Shown in pieces: positions 30,075-38,422 of a stretch of DNA of 64,000 nt. The position numbers were made by a program, and so were the translations under genes. Location: contig NZ_CP134609.1 in assembly GCF_031844705.1 (NCBI RefSeq), positions 3,162,001 to 3,226,000 of the forward strand, written 5' to 3'. This DNA is from Streptomyces sp. ITFR-16 (GTDB lineage: Bacteria; Actinomycetota; Actinomycetes; Streptomycetales; Streptomycetaceae). Below the pieces are notes generated by a model. That model worked only from the letters and a program-made list of their open reading frames with translations, was not told the origin of the DNA and searched no databases. Position 1 is the stretch's first letter; each line of letters starts with the position of its first letter.

Positions 30075-31054
30075 ACGTAGTCCTCCAGCCGGGCCACGGC
30101 GTAGCCCTTGTCCGTGACGACCTTCATGACGGACCGGATCAGGTCGGGCATGCTGCCCTTCCAGTCCTTCTTGCCGCGGAAGTGGGTGAGGATGATGTCG
30201 CCGGGGTGCAGGTCCTGGTCCTCCTCGCGCCACTCCATGTGGTCGGGGAACGCCTCGGCCGACCAGAGGGGCACGGCGGTGATCCCGCAGGACTTGGCGA
30301 TCCGCAGGGTGTCGCCGTTGTAGTTGCCGTACGGCGGCCTGAAGAGCCGGGGCCGCTTGCCGTACTGCTTCTCCAGGATGTCCTGCTGGTCGCAGATCTC
30401 CCGCTTCTGCTCGGCGTAGGACAGGCCGGGCATGTAACGGTGGTTGAGCGTGTGGTTGTTGAGCGTGACACCCCGGGCCTCGGCGTCCTTGAAGTACGCG
30501 TAGTTGTCGCGCACCAGGTAGTCGCTGAGGAAGGCGCTGTACGGGATGTTCAGCTCCGACATCATCTTCAGGAGCTCGGGGTCCTTGTCGTCACCGTCGT
30601 CCATCGTCAGGAAGACGACCTTGTCCTTGGTGGGGACGGTGGTGAAGACGGGCGGCAGCGAGGCGTCGCCGCCCTCGACCTCGAAGCCCTTGCGGGTGGT
30701 GATGTGCGGCTTCACGGCGGGCGGCAGCGGTGCCGTGAGGGGGGTGCTCGCCAGGCCCCACTTCTTGGCGGCGACCGCGCGGGCCGCCCGGGCGAGGCGG
30801 GCCCGCTCCTCCTGGGCCGCGCGGGTGCCCAGCGCCCCGGCGGCGGCCTCGGCCTGCGCGCCCGGGGCTCCGGCCTGCGCCTTCGCCGCGCGCCCGGTGT
30901 CCGAGGCGTCGGTCCCGGCCGCGCAGCCGGAGCCGACGGCGGCCAGCAGGAGCACGGAAAGGACCGTGAATCCCGGCCGGCGCCGCAGATGACCCCGCCG
31001 CCGCCCGGTCCGTACCGCTCCGCCCGTCACCGCATCCGGTCTGCGCCTGTTCAT
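30071..31054 (-). CDS. Polysaccharide deacetylase lipoprotein (NodB/CE4)
   Basis: 327-aa surface protein. An Arg-rich N-terminus and signal VLSVLLLAAVGSGC ending in a lipobox Cys suggest a membrane-anchored lipoprotein, possibly Tat-exported. The CE4 motifs are FLTMDDGDD (motif 1, metal-binding Asp; Met replaces the common Phe), NHTLNH (motif 2, two metal His) and FRPPYGNYN (motif 3), with LTHFRG near the end. The active site is complete. It probably removes N-acetyl groups from cell-wall or environmental polysaccharide. ATG 31054 is the start. The divergent methyltransferase starts 115 bp away. Confidence 0.9.
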   Translation of the reverse strand: MNRRRPDAVTGGAVRTGRRRGHLRRRPGFTVLSVLLLAAVGSGCAAGTDASDTGRAAKAQAGAPGAQAEAAAGALGTRAAQEERARLARAARAVAAKKWGLASTPLTAPLPPAVKPHITTRKGFEVEGGDASLPPVFTTVPTKDKVVFLTMDDGDDKDPELLKMMSELNIPYSAFLSDYLVRDNYAYFKDAEARGVTLNNHTLNHRYMPGLSYAEQKREICDQQDILEKQYGKRPRLFRPPYGNYNGDTLRIAKSCGITAVPLWSAEAFPDHMEWREEDQDLHPGDIILTHFRGKKDWKGSMPDLIRSVMKVVTDKGYAVARLEDYV

Positions 31055-31169
31055 GGCCAATTCTTCCTTTTGTCGTACTGGCTGCATGGCGCCGCATCCT
31101 GCCAGTACGCGATCGGGCTCCCGGCCCGACACCGCCGCCGGACCCGCACGGTCCCCCGGCTGGCTCACA

Positions 31170-32381
31170 ATGGGGCAGGTGAACGCACTCGATGACTTCC
31201 TGGCCCTGCGCACCCCGGAGGGCGAAGGGCTGCTGGCCGGACTGCGGTCGTACGACCCGGCGACGGAGCTCGCCACCGCCACCCGGCTGCGCCGCACCCA
31301 CCCGGCCGCCCTCGTCTCGGCGGCGCTGGGACAGGCCCGGCTGCGGCAGCGGGCGGTCGCGAAGTTCGGCGCCGAGGACGCGTACCGGATGTTCTTCACG
31401 CCCAACGGGGTCGAGCAGGCCACCCGTGCCTCGGTGGCCGGCCACCGGGCCGGCCGGTTCGCGGCCGCCGGGGTGCGCAGCGTCGCCGACCTCTGCTGCG
31501 GGATCGGCGGCGACGCCATCGCACTGGCCCGCGCCGGGATCTCCGTCCTCGCCGTGGACCGCGACCCGCTGACCGCCGAGGTGGCCCGGGCCAATGCCGC
31601 CGCGCTCGGGCTCGACGGGCTGATCGAGGTGCGGTGCGCCGATGTCACCGAGATCGACACCTCGCCCTGTGACGCGGTCTTCGTCGACCCGGCCCGCCGG
31701 GGCGGCCGCGGCCGCATCTTCGACCCGGAGGCCTACTCACCGCCGCTGTCCTGGGCGACCGCCGCCGCGCTGAAGGCGCCCAGGGCCGCGCTGAAGATCG
31801 CCCCGGGCATCCCGCACGAGGCGATCGGGCCCCGGGCGGAGGCCGAGTGGATCTCGGACGGCGGCGATGTGAAGGAGGCGGTGCTCTGGTTCGGCGAGGG
31901 CTTCGAGGCGGGCTCCTTCCGCGCCACGCTGCTCCCCTCGGGCGCGACCCTGTCCGCCCCGGCCGCGCTGCCGGCCCCGCCGGTGGGCCCGGTCGGCCGC
32001 TATCTGTACGAGCCGGACGGCGCGGTGATCAGGGCGCATCTGGTCGCCGACATCGTCGGGCGCTGCCGCGGCCGGCTGATCGACGAGATGATCGCGTACG
32101 TCACGAGCGACGAGCTGTACGACTCCCCGTACACCGCCGGGTACGAGATCACCGATCAGCTGCCGTTCAACGTGAAGCGGCTGAAGGCGCTGCTGCGGGA
32201 GCGGAAGGTCGGCGTCCTGACGGTCAAGAAGCGCGGTTCGGCGGTCGAACCGGAGGAACTGCGCCGGAAGATGAAGCTCCAGGGGCCGAACGCGGCCACG
32301 GTCTTCCTGACCCGGGTCGCGGACGCGCCGACCATGCTGGTCGGCCGGCCGGTGACCGGCCCGGAGGCCGGCCACCGGTAG
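31170..32381 (+). CDS. SAM-dependent methyltransferase with THUMP-like C-terminus
   Basis: About 403 aa. The SAM motif I is VADLCCGIGGDAIALARAG (near residues 105-123) and the acidic residue of motif II lies in LAVDRDPL. VFVDPARRGGRGRIFDPEAYSPPLS resembles the DPPR/DPAR catalytic segment of RNA and protein methyltransferases. The C-terminal 70 residues (YEITDQLPFNVKRLKALLRERKVGVLTVKKRGSAVEPEELRRKM) match the THUMP-like domain, suggesting an RNA substrate. ATG 31170 is used because the upstream in-frame extension is low in conserved sequence; GTG 31179 is also possible. Confidence 0.85.
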   Translation: MGQVNALDDFLALRTPEGEGLLAGLRSYDPATELATATRLRRTHPAALVSAALGQARLRQRAVAKFGAEDAYRMFFTPNGVEQATRASVAGHRAGRFAAAGVRSVADLCCGIGGDAIALARAGISVLAVDRDPLTAEVARANAAALGLDGLIEVRCADVTEIDTSPCDAVFVDPARRGGRGRIFDPEAYSPPLSWATAAALKAPRAALKIAPGIPHEAIGPRAEAEWISDGGDVKEAVLWFGEGFEAGSFRATLLPSGATLSAPAALPAPPVGPVGRYLYEPDGAVIRAHLVADIVGRCRGRLIDEMIAYVTSDELYDSPYTAGYEITDQLPFNVKRLKALLRERKVGVLTVKKRGSAVEPEELRRKMKLQGPNAATVFLTRVADAPTMLVGRPVTGPEAGHR

Positions 32382-32388
32382 ACACGCC

Positions 32389-32754
32389 CTAGGCGAGGTC
32401 CGTCAGCTCGTCCGCGTACACCTGCGAGAGCGGCTGCGGGCCCACGTACTGCTGGCAGTTGCACTGCCCCGCCTCGAAGCGGACCGGCTTCTTCTGTTCG
32501 TCCCAGGCGGTCGGCACCTCGATCCGCTCGTGGCACTTGCCCTGCTTGTCATGCTTGGCGGTGTGGTGCGTACAGCCGCAGACGGGCTCGGGCGGCCGGT
32601 TCGCCGCTTCGAGCGCGAGCCGTTCCCGCCGTTCGGCCTCCAGCAGTTCCAGCCTGCGGGTGTGCCGGTTGCGCAGCGCCGTACGGACGTTGTCGGCGAG
32701 CCAGCCGAAGCCGCCCGTCCAGAAGATGATGAGCACCCACCAGTACCACTCCAT
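32389..32754 (-). CDS. Conserved Cys-rich small membrane protein
   Basis: 121-aa protein with an N-terminal membrane anchor (WYWWVLIIFWTGGFGWLA, residues 3-20), a charged coil (RHTRRLELLEAERRERLALEAA) and a C-terminal part with CGCTHHTAKHDKQGKC and QCNCQQY. The Cys and His could bind zinc. I know such proteins as widespread in Streptomyces but cannot give a function. It converges on the methyltransferase stop with a 7-bp gap. Confidence 0.75.
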   Translation of the reverse strand: MEWYWWVLIIFWTGGFGWLADNVRTALRNRHTRRLELLEAERRERLALEAANRPPEPVCGCTHHTAKHDKQGKCHERIEVPTAWDEQKKPVRFEAGQCNCQQYVGPQPLSQVYADELTDLA

Positions 32755-32805
32755 GAAACGCCCTCCCCCTGAATCACCGTGTACCCGCCAAGGATAGGGC
32801 CGGGG

Positions 32806-33474
32806 TCAGCGGTGGGCGCCGCCGCCGGAGGAGGAGATGAGCGGCTCGGGCGCGCTCGCGCCGATCAGTACCCGCAGGACCCAACGCCGGTGCCAGAAGG
32901 CCTTGACGACGCCGATGAGACCGACGAGCCAGCAGAGGAGGCCGAGGCCCATGATCAGGGCCATCAGGCCGTAGGTGTCATGGCCCCGGACGGCGCCCGC
33001 CGGCACGACGACGCAGGCGTAGAGGCCGACCGCGCAGAGGACGAAGGAGCCGAGCAGCAAGCAGAGGCTGACGCCGGGCTGCCGCAGGGCGGTGTCGCCC
33101 GCCGGGTCACGGTCCAGCGCGCCCCACTCCACGAGGAGTCGGCGGATCCGCACGTCCCGGCGCAGGCCGATGACGACGAGGACGATCGCGGGCACCAGCG
33201 CGCAGGCGCCCATGGCGATCATGACCACGCCGACGATCGCGCCGACGAAGTCGTAGGACTCCTCGAAGGTGATGAACGCCGTGCCGATCAGCGACCAGCC
33301 GAGCGCACCCAGCGCACCCCACAGCCACAGCAGCCCCAGCCGGCCCGGACCGATGTGTGTCCTCACCAACTCGCCCAGGACGGCGGCCCGGTCGGCGAGC
33401 AGCGCTCCCCGGTCGGGCCAGGCGCGTATCTCCACGGGCGGCGGGGGCGGCGGCAGCTCTGAACGGGGCGACAT
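32806..33474 (-). CDS. Integral membrane protein of unknown function
   Basis: 222-aa protein with a Pro-rich N-terminus (ELPPPPPPVEIRAWPDRGALLADRAAVLGELV) and four predicted helices: LWLWGALGALGWSLIGTAF, IVGVVMIAMGACALVPAIVLVVIG, CLLLGSFVLCAVGLYACVVV and LMALIMGLGLLCWLVGLIGVV. No family was recognised. ATG 33474 begins a natural N-terminus; an upstream extension in frame would run through the VOC gene and is rejected. Confidence 0.75.
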   Translation of the reverse strand: MSPRSELPPPPPPVEIRAWPDRGALLADRAAVLGELVRTHIGPGRLGLLWLWGALGALGWSLIGTAFITFEESYDFVGAIVGVVMIAMGACALVPAIVLVVIGLRRDVRIRRLLVEWGALDRDPAGDTALRQPGVSLCLLLGSFVLCAVGLYACVVVPAGAVRGHDTYGLMALIMGLGLLCWLVGLIGVVKAFWHRRWVLRVLIGASAPEPLISSSGGGAHR

Positions 33475-33527
33475 GGGCCAGACCCTATCGAGCGCGCGCG
33501 ACGCCTCCGCCCGGGGCCCGGGCCCGC

Positions 33528-34001
33528 TCAGGCGTTGCGCAGGGCCTCGATGTCGAGGCGCTTCATGCCGAGCATCGCCTTCATGGCGCGGGCCGCCTTC
33601 TCCGGGTCCGGGTCGGTCAGGGCCCCGCCGAGGCCGGGCGGGATGATCTGCCAGGAGACTCCGAACCTGTCCTTGAGCCAGCCGCACTGGCTCTCCTGGC
33701 CGCCGTCCGCCGTGAGCCGGTCCCACAGCTCGTCCGCCTCCTCCTGCGAGGCGCAGTCGACGGAGAGCGAGACGGACTCGTCGAAGGAGAACCCGGCGGG
33801 GCCGCCGTTGAACGCGATGTACTCCGTACCGTCCAGCTGGAACCGTACGGTCATCACCGAGCCCGCCTCGCCCGGTCCGGCCTCGGTCCAGCGGGTCACC
33901 TCCAGGACGCGCGAGTCGCCGCCGATGACGGAGATGTAGTGGTCCGCCGCCTCCTCGGCCTGGTTGTCGTCGAACCACAGGAACGTGGTGACCTTCTGCA
34001 T
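33528..34001 (-). CDS. VOC / PhnB-like protein
   Basis: 157-aa glyoxalase-fold protein of the PhnB-like (3-demethylubiquinone methyltransferase-like) type: FLWFDDNQAEEAADHYISVIG, FQLDGTEYIAFNGGPAGFSF and DRFGVSWQIIPPGL are family blocks. It probably acts on or binds a small molecule; no substrate is predictable. It is the last gene of the DGPF-sigma-VOC group on the minus strand, a combination commonly seen near ECF42-type sigma factors. ATG 34001 lies 83 bp after the sigma gene stop. Confidence 0.85.
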   Translation of the reverse strand: MQKVTTFLWFDDNQAEEAADHYISVIGGDSRVLEVTRWTEAGPGEAGSVMTVRFQLDGTEYIAFNGGPAGFSFDESVSLSVDCASQEEADELWDRLTADGGQESQCGWLKDRFGVSWQIIPPGLGGALTDPDPEKAARAMKAMLGMKRLDIEALRNA

Positions 34002-34083
34002 GACCGTCTCCTCACTCTCGGTGGCGCGAACCACCCGGTGGTGCGAAATGCCGTGCAGGGTAGGCCGCCGCCGTGGCCGGAAC

Positions 34084-35395
34084 TCATCGGCCGGCGCGGT
34101 CCAGGAGCATCGCCCTCTCCCGCTCGTTGCGGGTCAGTTCCGCCGCCCGTACGAATGCGGCGCGCGCCTCGTCGGTACGTCCCATGCGCTCCAGGAGATC
34201 CCCGCGCACGCTCGGCAGCAAGTGGTAGCCCTTGAGGGCGGGGTCGGCGGCCAGCGCGTCGACCAGGACGAGCGCCGCCGCCGGGCCCTCGGACATGGAG
34301 ACGGCGACGGCGCGGTTGAGCTCGACGACCGGTGACGGGGTGAGGGCGGCGAGGCGGTCGTAGAGCGCGGTGATGGCGGCCCAGTCGGTGTCCTCGTAGC
34401 GCGCCGCGCGGGCGTGACAGGCGGCGATGGCGGCCTGGAGGGCGTACGGACCGAGCGGCTCGCCGGTCTCCGGTGCGGCCTGCGCAGCCGTCTGCTTCGC
34501 CGTCTCCGTGGCCCGGATCAGGGCCGCGAAGCCACGGCGGATCAGCAGCCGGTCCCAGCGGGCCCGGTTCTGGTCCGCGAGCAGCACCGGGGTGCCGTCC
34601 GGGCCGGTCCTGGCGGCGGTGCGGGACGCCTGGAGCTCCAGCAGGGCGGCCAGGGCGTGCACCTCGGACTCCTGGGGCATCAGCCCGGCCAGCACCCGGG
34701 CCAGGCGCAGCGCGTCCTCGCAGAGCGCCGGGCGCAGCCAGTCGTCGCCGGCGGTCGCCGCGTACCCCTCGTTGAAGACGAGGTAGATCACTTCGAGCAC
34801 CGAGCCGAGGCGGGCCGCGCGCTCGGGGCCGTACGGCACCTCGAAGGGGACGCCGGCCCGGCCCAGCGAGCGCTTGGCCCGGACGGTGCTCCCCCATGGC
34901 TTGACGCATGGGAGGTACCCCCTCGGCGACGGCCGGTTCGGTGGTGAGGAAGGCGCGGGCGATCTCCGCGGTGGTGAGGCCGCCGAGGAGCCGCAGGGTG
35001 AGGGCGATCCGGGCGTCGGTGGAGAGCACCGGATGGCAGGCGGTGAAGATCAGCCGGAGCAGGTCGTCGTCGATGCGGTCGGGGTCGGCGTCGGCGGGTT
35101 CCGGCGCGGTCGAGACGCCGTCGAGGTCGCGGCCCATCTCGGCGAGCTTGCGGGCGTACGTCTCGCGGCGGCGCACGAGGTCGATGGCGCGGTGCCGGGC
35201 CGTGGCCATGAGCCAGGCACCCGGGTTGTCCGGGACGCCCGACTCCGGCCACTGCTCCAGTGCGGCGACCAGCGCGTCCTGCGCCAGTTCCTCGGCGATG
35301 CCCACGTCCCGCACGATCCGGGCGACACCGGCGATGATCCGCGCGGACTCGATCCGGAATACCGCCTCAACCGCGCTCGCTGTCGTCACGGCCAC
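34084..35395 (-). pseudogene. ECF42-type sigma factor gene, frameshifted by a palindromic insertion
   Basis: The intact reading should be about 425 aa. The N-terminal part (35395 to about 34925) gives sigma region 2 (ELAQDALVAALEQWPESGVPDNPGAWLMATARHRAIDLVRRR) and the start of region 4. The C-terminal TPR-like domain (from about 34880 to 34084) continues in another frame from VRAKRSLGRAG onward. At 34885-34924 a 40-nt palindromic sequence stands where 9 nt are expected, a net gain of 31 that shifts the frame by one. The DGPF gene upstream and VOC gene downstream match ECF42 loci. Functional only if a frameshift occurs or the reference is wrong. Confidence 0.8.
34885..34924. repeat. Short palindromic insertion element inside the sigma gene
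   Basis: The core CCCATG (34893-34898) and CATGGG (34907-34912) pair, and the outer ends GGTGCTCCC and GGGAGGTACC pair imperfectly. I recall very similar GGTGCTCCCCC...GGGAGGTACCCC units scattered in Streptomyces genomes. Removal of 31 nt plus replacement restores the reading frame of the sigma gene. No transposase is encoded nearby. Confidence 0.75.
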
Positions 35396-35467
35396 CCATC
35401 AGAGCAGCCGTGCCGGGCCCGGGCAAGCGCGGCCGGGCCCGGCCTGATCCGAACGAAAGGCCCTGGC

Positions 35468-35824
35468 TCAGGACTCATCGATGGCCCGGATCTCGCAGGT
35501 GACGCTCCAGCTCTCCGGGTGGATCCGGAGGAACCGCCGGGTCCACTCCAGGGCCTCCTCCCTGTCCTTGCACTGGAGGATGGCGTATCCGCCGACGACC
35601 TCCTTGGTCTCGGTGAAGGGCCCGTCGGTGTAGCTGAGCTCTCCGCCGGTCCAGTGGACCCGGGTGCCCCGCTCGGTCGGCGTGAGGCCGGCCGTGTCCA
35701 GCACCACTCCCGCCTTGTCGAACTCCTCGAACAGCGCGGTCACCCGCTCGTCGAAGCCGGGGTCGGGCTCGAAGGAGGCGGCGGCCTGCTCGTCGATGCG
35801 GATGAGTGACATGAAGCGCGGCAT
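35468..35824 (-). CDS. DGPF/YCII-domain protein
   Basis: 118-aa YCII-related protein carrying the family motif YTDGPFTETKEVVGGYAIL (residues 65-83). Such proteins are regularly encoded next to ECF42 sigma factors and are presumed part of their output or signalling; the biochemical role is unknown. ATG 35824 has GAGGAGTCACC upstream. It is the first gene of the minus-strand group DGPF, sigma, VOC. Confidence 0.9.
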   Translation of the reverse strand: MPRFMSLIRIDEQAAASFEPDPGFDERVTALFEEFDKAGVVLDTAGLTPTERGTRVHWTGGELSYTDGPFTETKEVVGGYAILQCKDREEALEWTRRFLRIHPESWSVTCEIRAIDES

Positions 35825-35865
35825 GGTGACTCCTCGGTCGGAAGGACGGGGGCTCTCCCCGCCTC

Positions 35866-37377
35866 TCACCCTTGCGTCGAACGGGGCACGGCCGGATCGA
35901 CACCTCCCACGGAATTCTTCTGAGAATCTTCCGGACCGGCCACCGCAAGGCCCCCCGCGTCCGTTCCGGAGGGGTCCGCGGGGCCGGTGGCGGGGTCGCG
36001 GGGCAGCAGGAGCAGCGCCGCCAGCGCGCCCGCGGCGAGCAGTCCGGCCGCCGCCCAGAAGGCCGTCGCGTAGCCGGCGACCAGGTCGGTCCGCCGGTCC
36101 GATCCGCCGGTGACCTGCGCGGCGGCGGTCACCAGGACCGCGAGTCCCAGCGAGCCGCCCACCTGCCGGGAGCTGTTGAGCAGCCCGGAGGCCATGCCGG
36201 TCTCGCCGGGCGCGACCCCGGTGGTGGCCGCCGTGCCGAGCGGGACGAAGCACATGCCGATGCCGACGGAGGCGACCAGGGACGGCCCGAGGACGAAGGT
36301 GAGGAAGGTGCCGTCGACCCGCGCGGTGGCCGCGAAACCGGCGAAGCCGAGGGCGGCCAGGGCGCCGCCGGCCGCCAGCAGCCGCCGGGTGCCGAGCCGG
36401 GCGACCGTACGGGTGGCGATCACCGAACCGGCGACGACGCCCACGCAGAACGGCAGGAAGGCGGCCCCGGCGGCGGTCGGCCCGTATCCGAGCACCTGCT
36501 GGAGGCAGAGCGAGACGAAGTAGAACGAGGCGAACTGCCCGGAGCTGAGCAGCAGGCAGAACAGGTTGGCCGTGAGCACCGGGCGCCCCTTCAGCAGGCC
36601 GGGCCGCAGCAGCGGCGACGCGGTGCGGTGTTCCACGGCGACGAAGGCGGCGAGCAGCACGGCCGCCGCCGCGAGGACGCCGACGGTCCTGGCCGAACCC
36701 CACGGGTGCGTCGCGGTGCCGACGAGCCCGAGGACCAGCAGGGTCGTCCCGCCGGTGGCGAGCAGCGCCCCGGTCACGTCGAGCCGGGCGCCGGTCGCGG
36801 CCGGGGTGCGCGCGGCCGGTCCGGTGCGCAGGGCCGCGACCAGGGCGAAGGCGACGATCGGCACGTTGACCAGCATCACGGCCCGCCAGCCCGCCGCATC
36901 GGTGAGCAACCCGCCGGCCAGCACCCCGGCCGCGCCGCCCGCCGCGCCCGCCATGCCCCACAGCCCGAGCGCGCGGGAGCGTTCCGGTCCGGCCGGGAAG
37001 GCCAGGGCGATGAGCGCGAAGGCGACCGGGGCGAGCGCGGCGGCCCCGGCCCCCTGCACCGCGCGGGCGGCGATCAGCACGCCGGGCGACTGGGCGAGGC
37101 CGCCGGCCAGGCTCGCCGTGCCGAAGAGCACCAGGCCGGTGATCAGGACGGGGCGGCTGCCGAGCAGGTCGCCGAGGCGTCCGCCGAGCATCAGCAGTCC
37201 GCCGAAGGCGAGCGCGTAGGCGTTGACGACCCACAGCAGCCCCTCCGGTGTGAAGCCGAGCCCGGCGCGCATGTCGGGCAGCGCCACGTTCACCACGGAC
37301 ATGTCCAGCGCCACCATGAACTGCACGGTGAGCGACACCACCAGCAGCCGGCGCATGTGCCGTGAGCGGTCGTCCAC
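35866..37377 (-). CDS. MFS drug exporter, DHA2 (14-TM) type
   Basis: 503-aa proton-driven multidrug efflux protein with 13-14 predicted helices. The signature LDMSVVNVALPDM (helix 1, about residues 24-36) and GGRLGDLLGSRPVL (loop 2-3) fit the EmrB/QacA group. Loops are Arg-rich and the C-terminus is polar. GTG 37377 is used; ATG 37356 is possible. It is divergent from a TetR gene with a perfect 14-bp palindrome in the shared promoter, so it is probably repressed by that TetR and induced by its substrate. Confidence 0.92.
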   Translation of the reverse strand: MDDRSRHMRRLLVVSLTVQFMVALDMSVVNVALPDMRAGLGFTPEGLLWVVNAYALAFGGLLMLGGRLGDLLGSRPVLITGLVLFGTASLAGGLAQSPGVLIAARAVQGAGAAALAPVAFALIALAFPAGPERSRALGLWGMAGAAGGAAGVLAGGLLTDAAGWRAVMLVNVPIVAFALVAALRTGPAARTPAATGARLDVTGALLATGGTTLLVLGLVGTATHPWGSARTVGVLAAAAVLLAAFVAVEHRTASPLLRPGLLKGRPVLTANLFCLLLSSGQFASFYFVSLCLQQVLGYGPTAAGAAFLPFCVGVVAGSVIATRTVARLGTRRLLAAGGALAALGFAGFAATARVDGTFLTFVLGPSLVASVGIGMCFVPLGTAATTGVAPGETGMASGLLNSSRQVGGSLGLAVLVTAAAQVTGGSDRRTDLVAGYATAFWAAAGLLAAGALAALLLLPRDPATGPADPSGTDAGGLAVAGPEDSQKNSVGGVDPAVPRSTQG

Positions 37378-37417
37378 GGTCTTCCCCTTCCCTCGCGGTC
37401 ACTCGGTCGAGCCATTA

Positions 37418-37431
37418 CTATACGCGTATAG
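37418..37431. promoter_or_regulatory. Palindromic TetR operator between MFS and TetR genes
   Basis: CTATACGCGTATAG is a perfect 14-bp palindrome in the AT-rich middle of the 114-bp divergent promoter, 40 bp from the MFS start and 60 bp from the regulator start. Placement suits control of both genes. Confidence 0.75.
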
Positions 37432-37491
37432 AAAATAAGCGCGAGGAGGTGCGGACCCACCGGGCGGGGAGGGACGGGAGACAATGCCCGG

Positions 37492-38199
37492 GTGTCAGGG
37501 AACGGGAAGAAGACTCCGGCGGCGAAGCGATCCGTGGGACGGCCGCGCAGGCTCGACCCGGACGCGATGGTCGCCACCGCGCGCCGGATCATCGAGGAGG
37601 AGGGCGTGGCCGCCCTGAGCATGCGCAGGGTCGCCAAGGAGCTCGGCTCCACGCCGATGGCGCTCTACCACTACGTGCAGGACAAGGACGAGCTGCTGAT
37701 GCTCACCCTGTCCGGGACGGCGGCCACCTTCCCGCGCCCCGAGCTGCCCGCCGAGCCGCGCGCGCGGCTGCTCGCCGTGGCGGCGCACATGCACGGGATC
37801 CTCGCCCGGCTCCCCTGGGTGCTCGACGTCCTGGCGCTGGGCGAGCTCACCGACAAGGAGGCGCTGTGGATGGTCGAGGAGATCATCGACTGCGCGATGG
37901 CCTGCGGCCTCTCCCCCGCCCAGGCGGTACGCGCCTACCGGACGATCTGGAGCTACGTCTACGGCGACCTGGTCTTCCGCCGGGCGGCCGAGCGCCGCGC
38001 CGAGCACCCGCCGTCCGCGCGGTACTTCCCGGAGATGGTCACGGAGCAGGACGCGGCACAGCTGCCCCGCCTCACCGCGATCAAGGACGACTGGCGGGCG
38101 TACGCCGCCGACTACGAGGTGGCGGACGAACTCGACGCGATCATCACCGGTCTGCTGGCCCGAGGGACTCGAAACGCCAGCGGTGCACCGGCCGGGTGA
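37492..38199 (+). CDS. TetR-family regulator (TetR_C type)
   Basis: 235-aa regulator. The N-terminal helix-turn-helix is VATARRIIEEEGVAALSMRRVAKELGSTPMALYHYVQDKDELLML (about residues 28-72); the C-terminal ligand domain is of the tetracyclin-repressor-like kind. The GTG at 37492 is its start. Divergent MFS gene and shared palindrome suggest it represses the exporter. The last 56 bp overlap tail to tail with the following minus-strand gene. Confidence 0.92.
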   Translation: MSGNGKKTPAAKRSVGRPRRLDPDAMVATARRIIEEEGVAALSMRRVAKELGSTPMALYHYVQDKDELLMLTLSGTAATFPRPELPAEPRARLLAVAAHMHGILARLPWVLDVLALGELTDKEALWMVEEIIDCAMACGLSPAQAVRAYRTIWSYVYGDLVFRRAAERRAEHPPSARYFPEMVTEQDAAQLPRLTAIKDDWRAYAADYEVADELDAIITGLLARGTRNASGAPAG

Positions 38200-38422
38200 C
38201 GATCCCCGCGTCCGGCTCGGGCAGCTCCGGCAGCTCGTCGCCGTACGCCCCCTGCCACCAGGTGATGACCAGGACCCGGTCCTGCGGGGCGCGCAGCAGC
38301 TCGCTGCGCAGCGGCGGCCGGGCCAGCTCGCCGGCGCGGGCGCGGGCCCACTCCAGCAGCTCGGCGCCCCGGCCCTCGGTGGCGCGGGCCTCCCACATCA
38401 GGGCGACGGTCGTCCCGCTCAT
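38144..38422 (-). CDS. Small protein coupled to tsaD
   Basis: 92-aa protein ([30 protein letters not shown]...) resembling small ferredoxin-fold, ABM-like proteins: a beta strand, helix with [13 protein letters not shown], then [12 protein letters not shown] do not recognise a precise family. Its ATG overlaps the tsaD stop (ATGA), so it is co-translated with the t6A genes, and its 3' end overlaps the TetR gene by 56 bp on the other strand. Confidence 0.7.
   Translation of the reverse strand: MSGTTVALMWEARATEGRGAELLEWARARAGELARPPLRSELLRAPQDRVLVITWWQGAYGDELPELPEPDAGIVTRPVHRWRFESLGPADR

Noticed and set aside
35872-37365. 497-aa plus-strand reading frame opposite the MFS gene
   Set aside because: Rich in Gly, Arg, Glu and Gln without any domain; the minus-strand exporter has recognisable helices and motifs.
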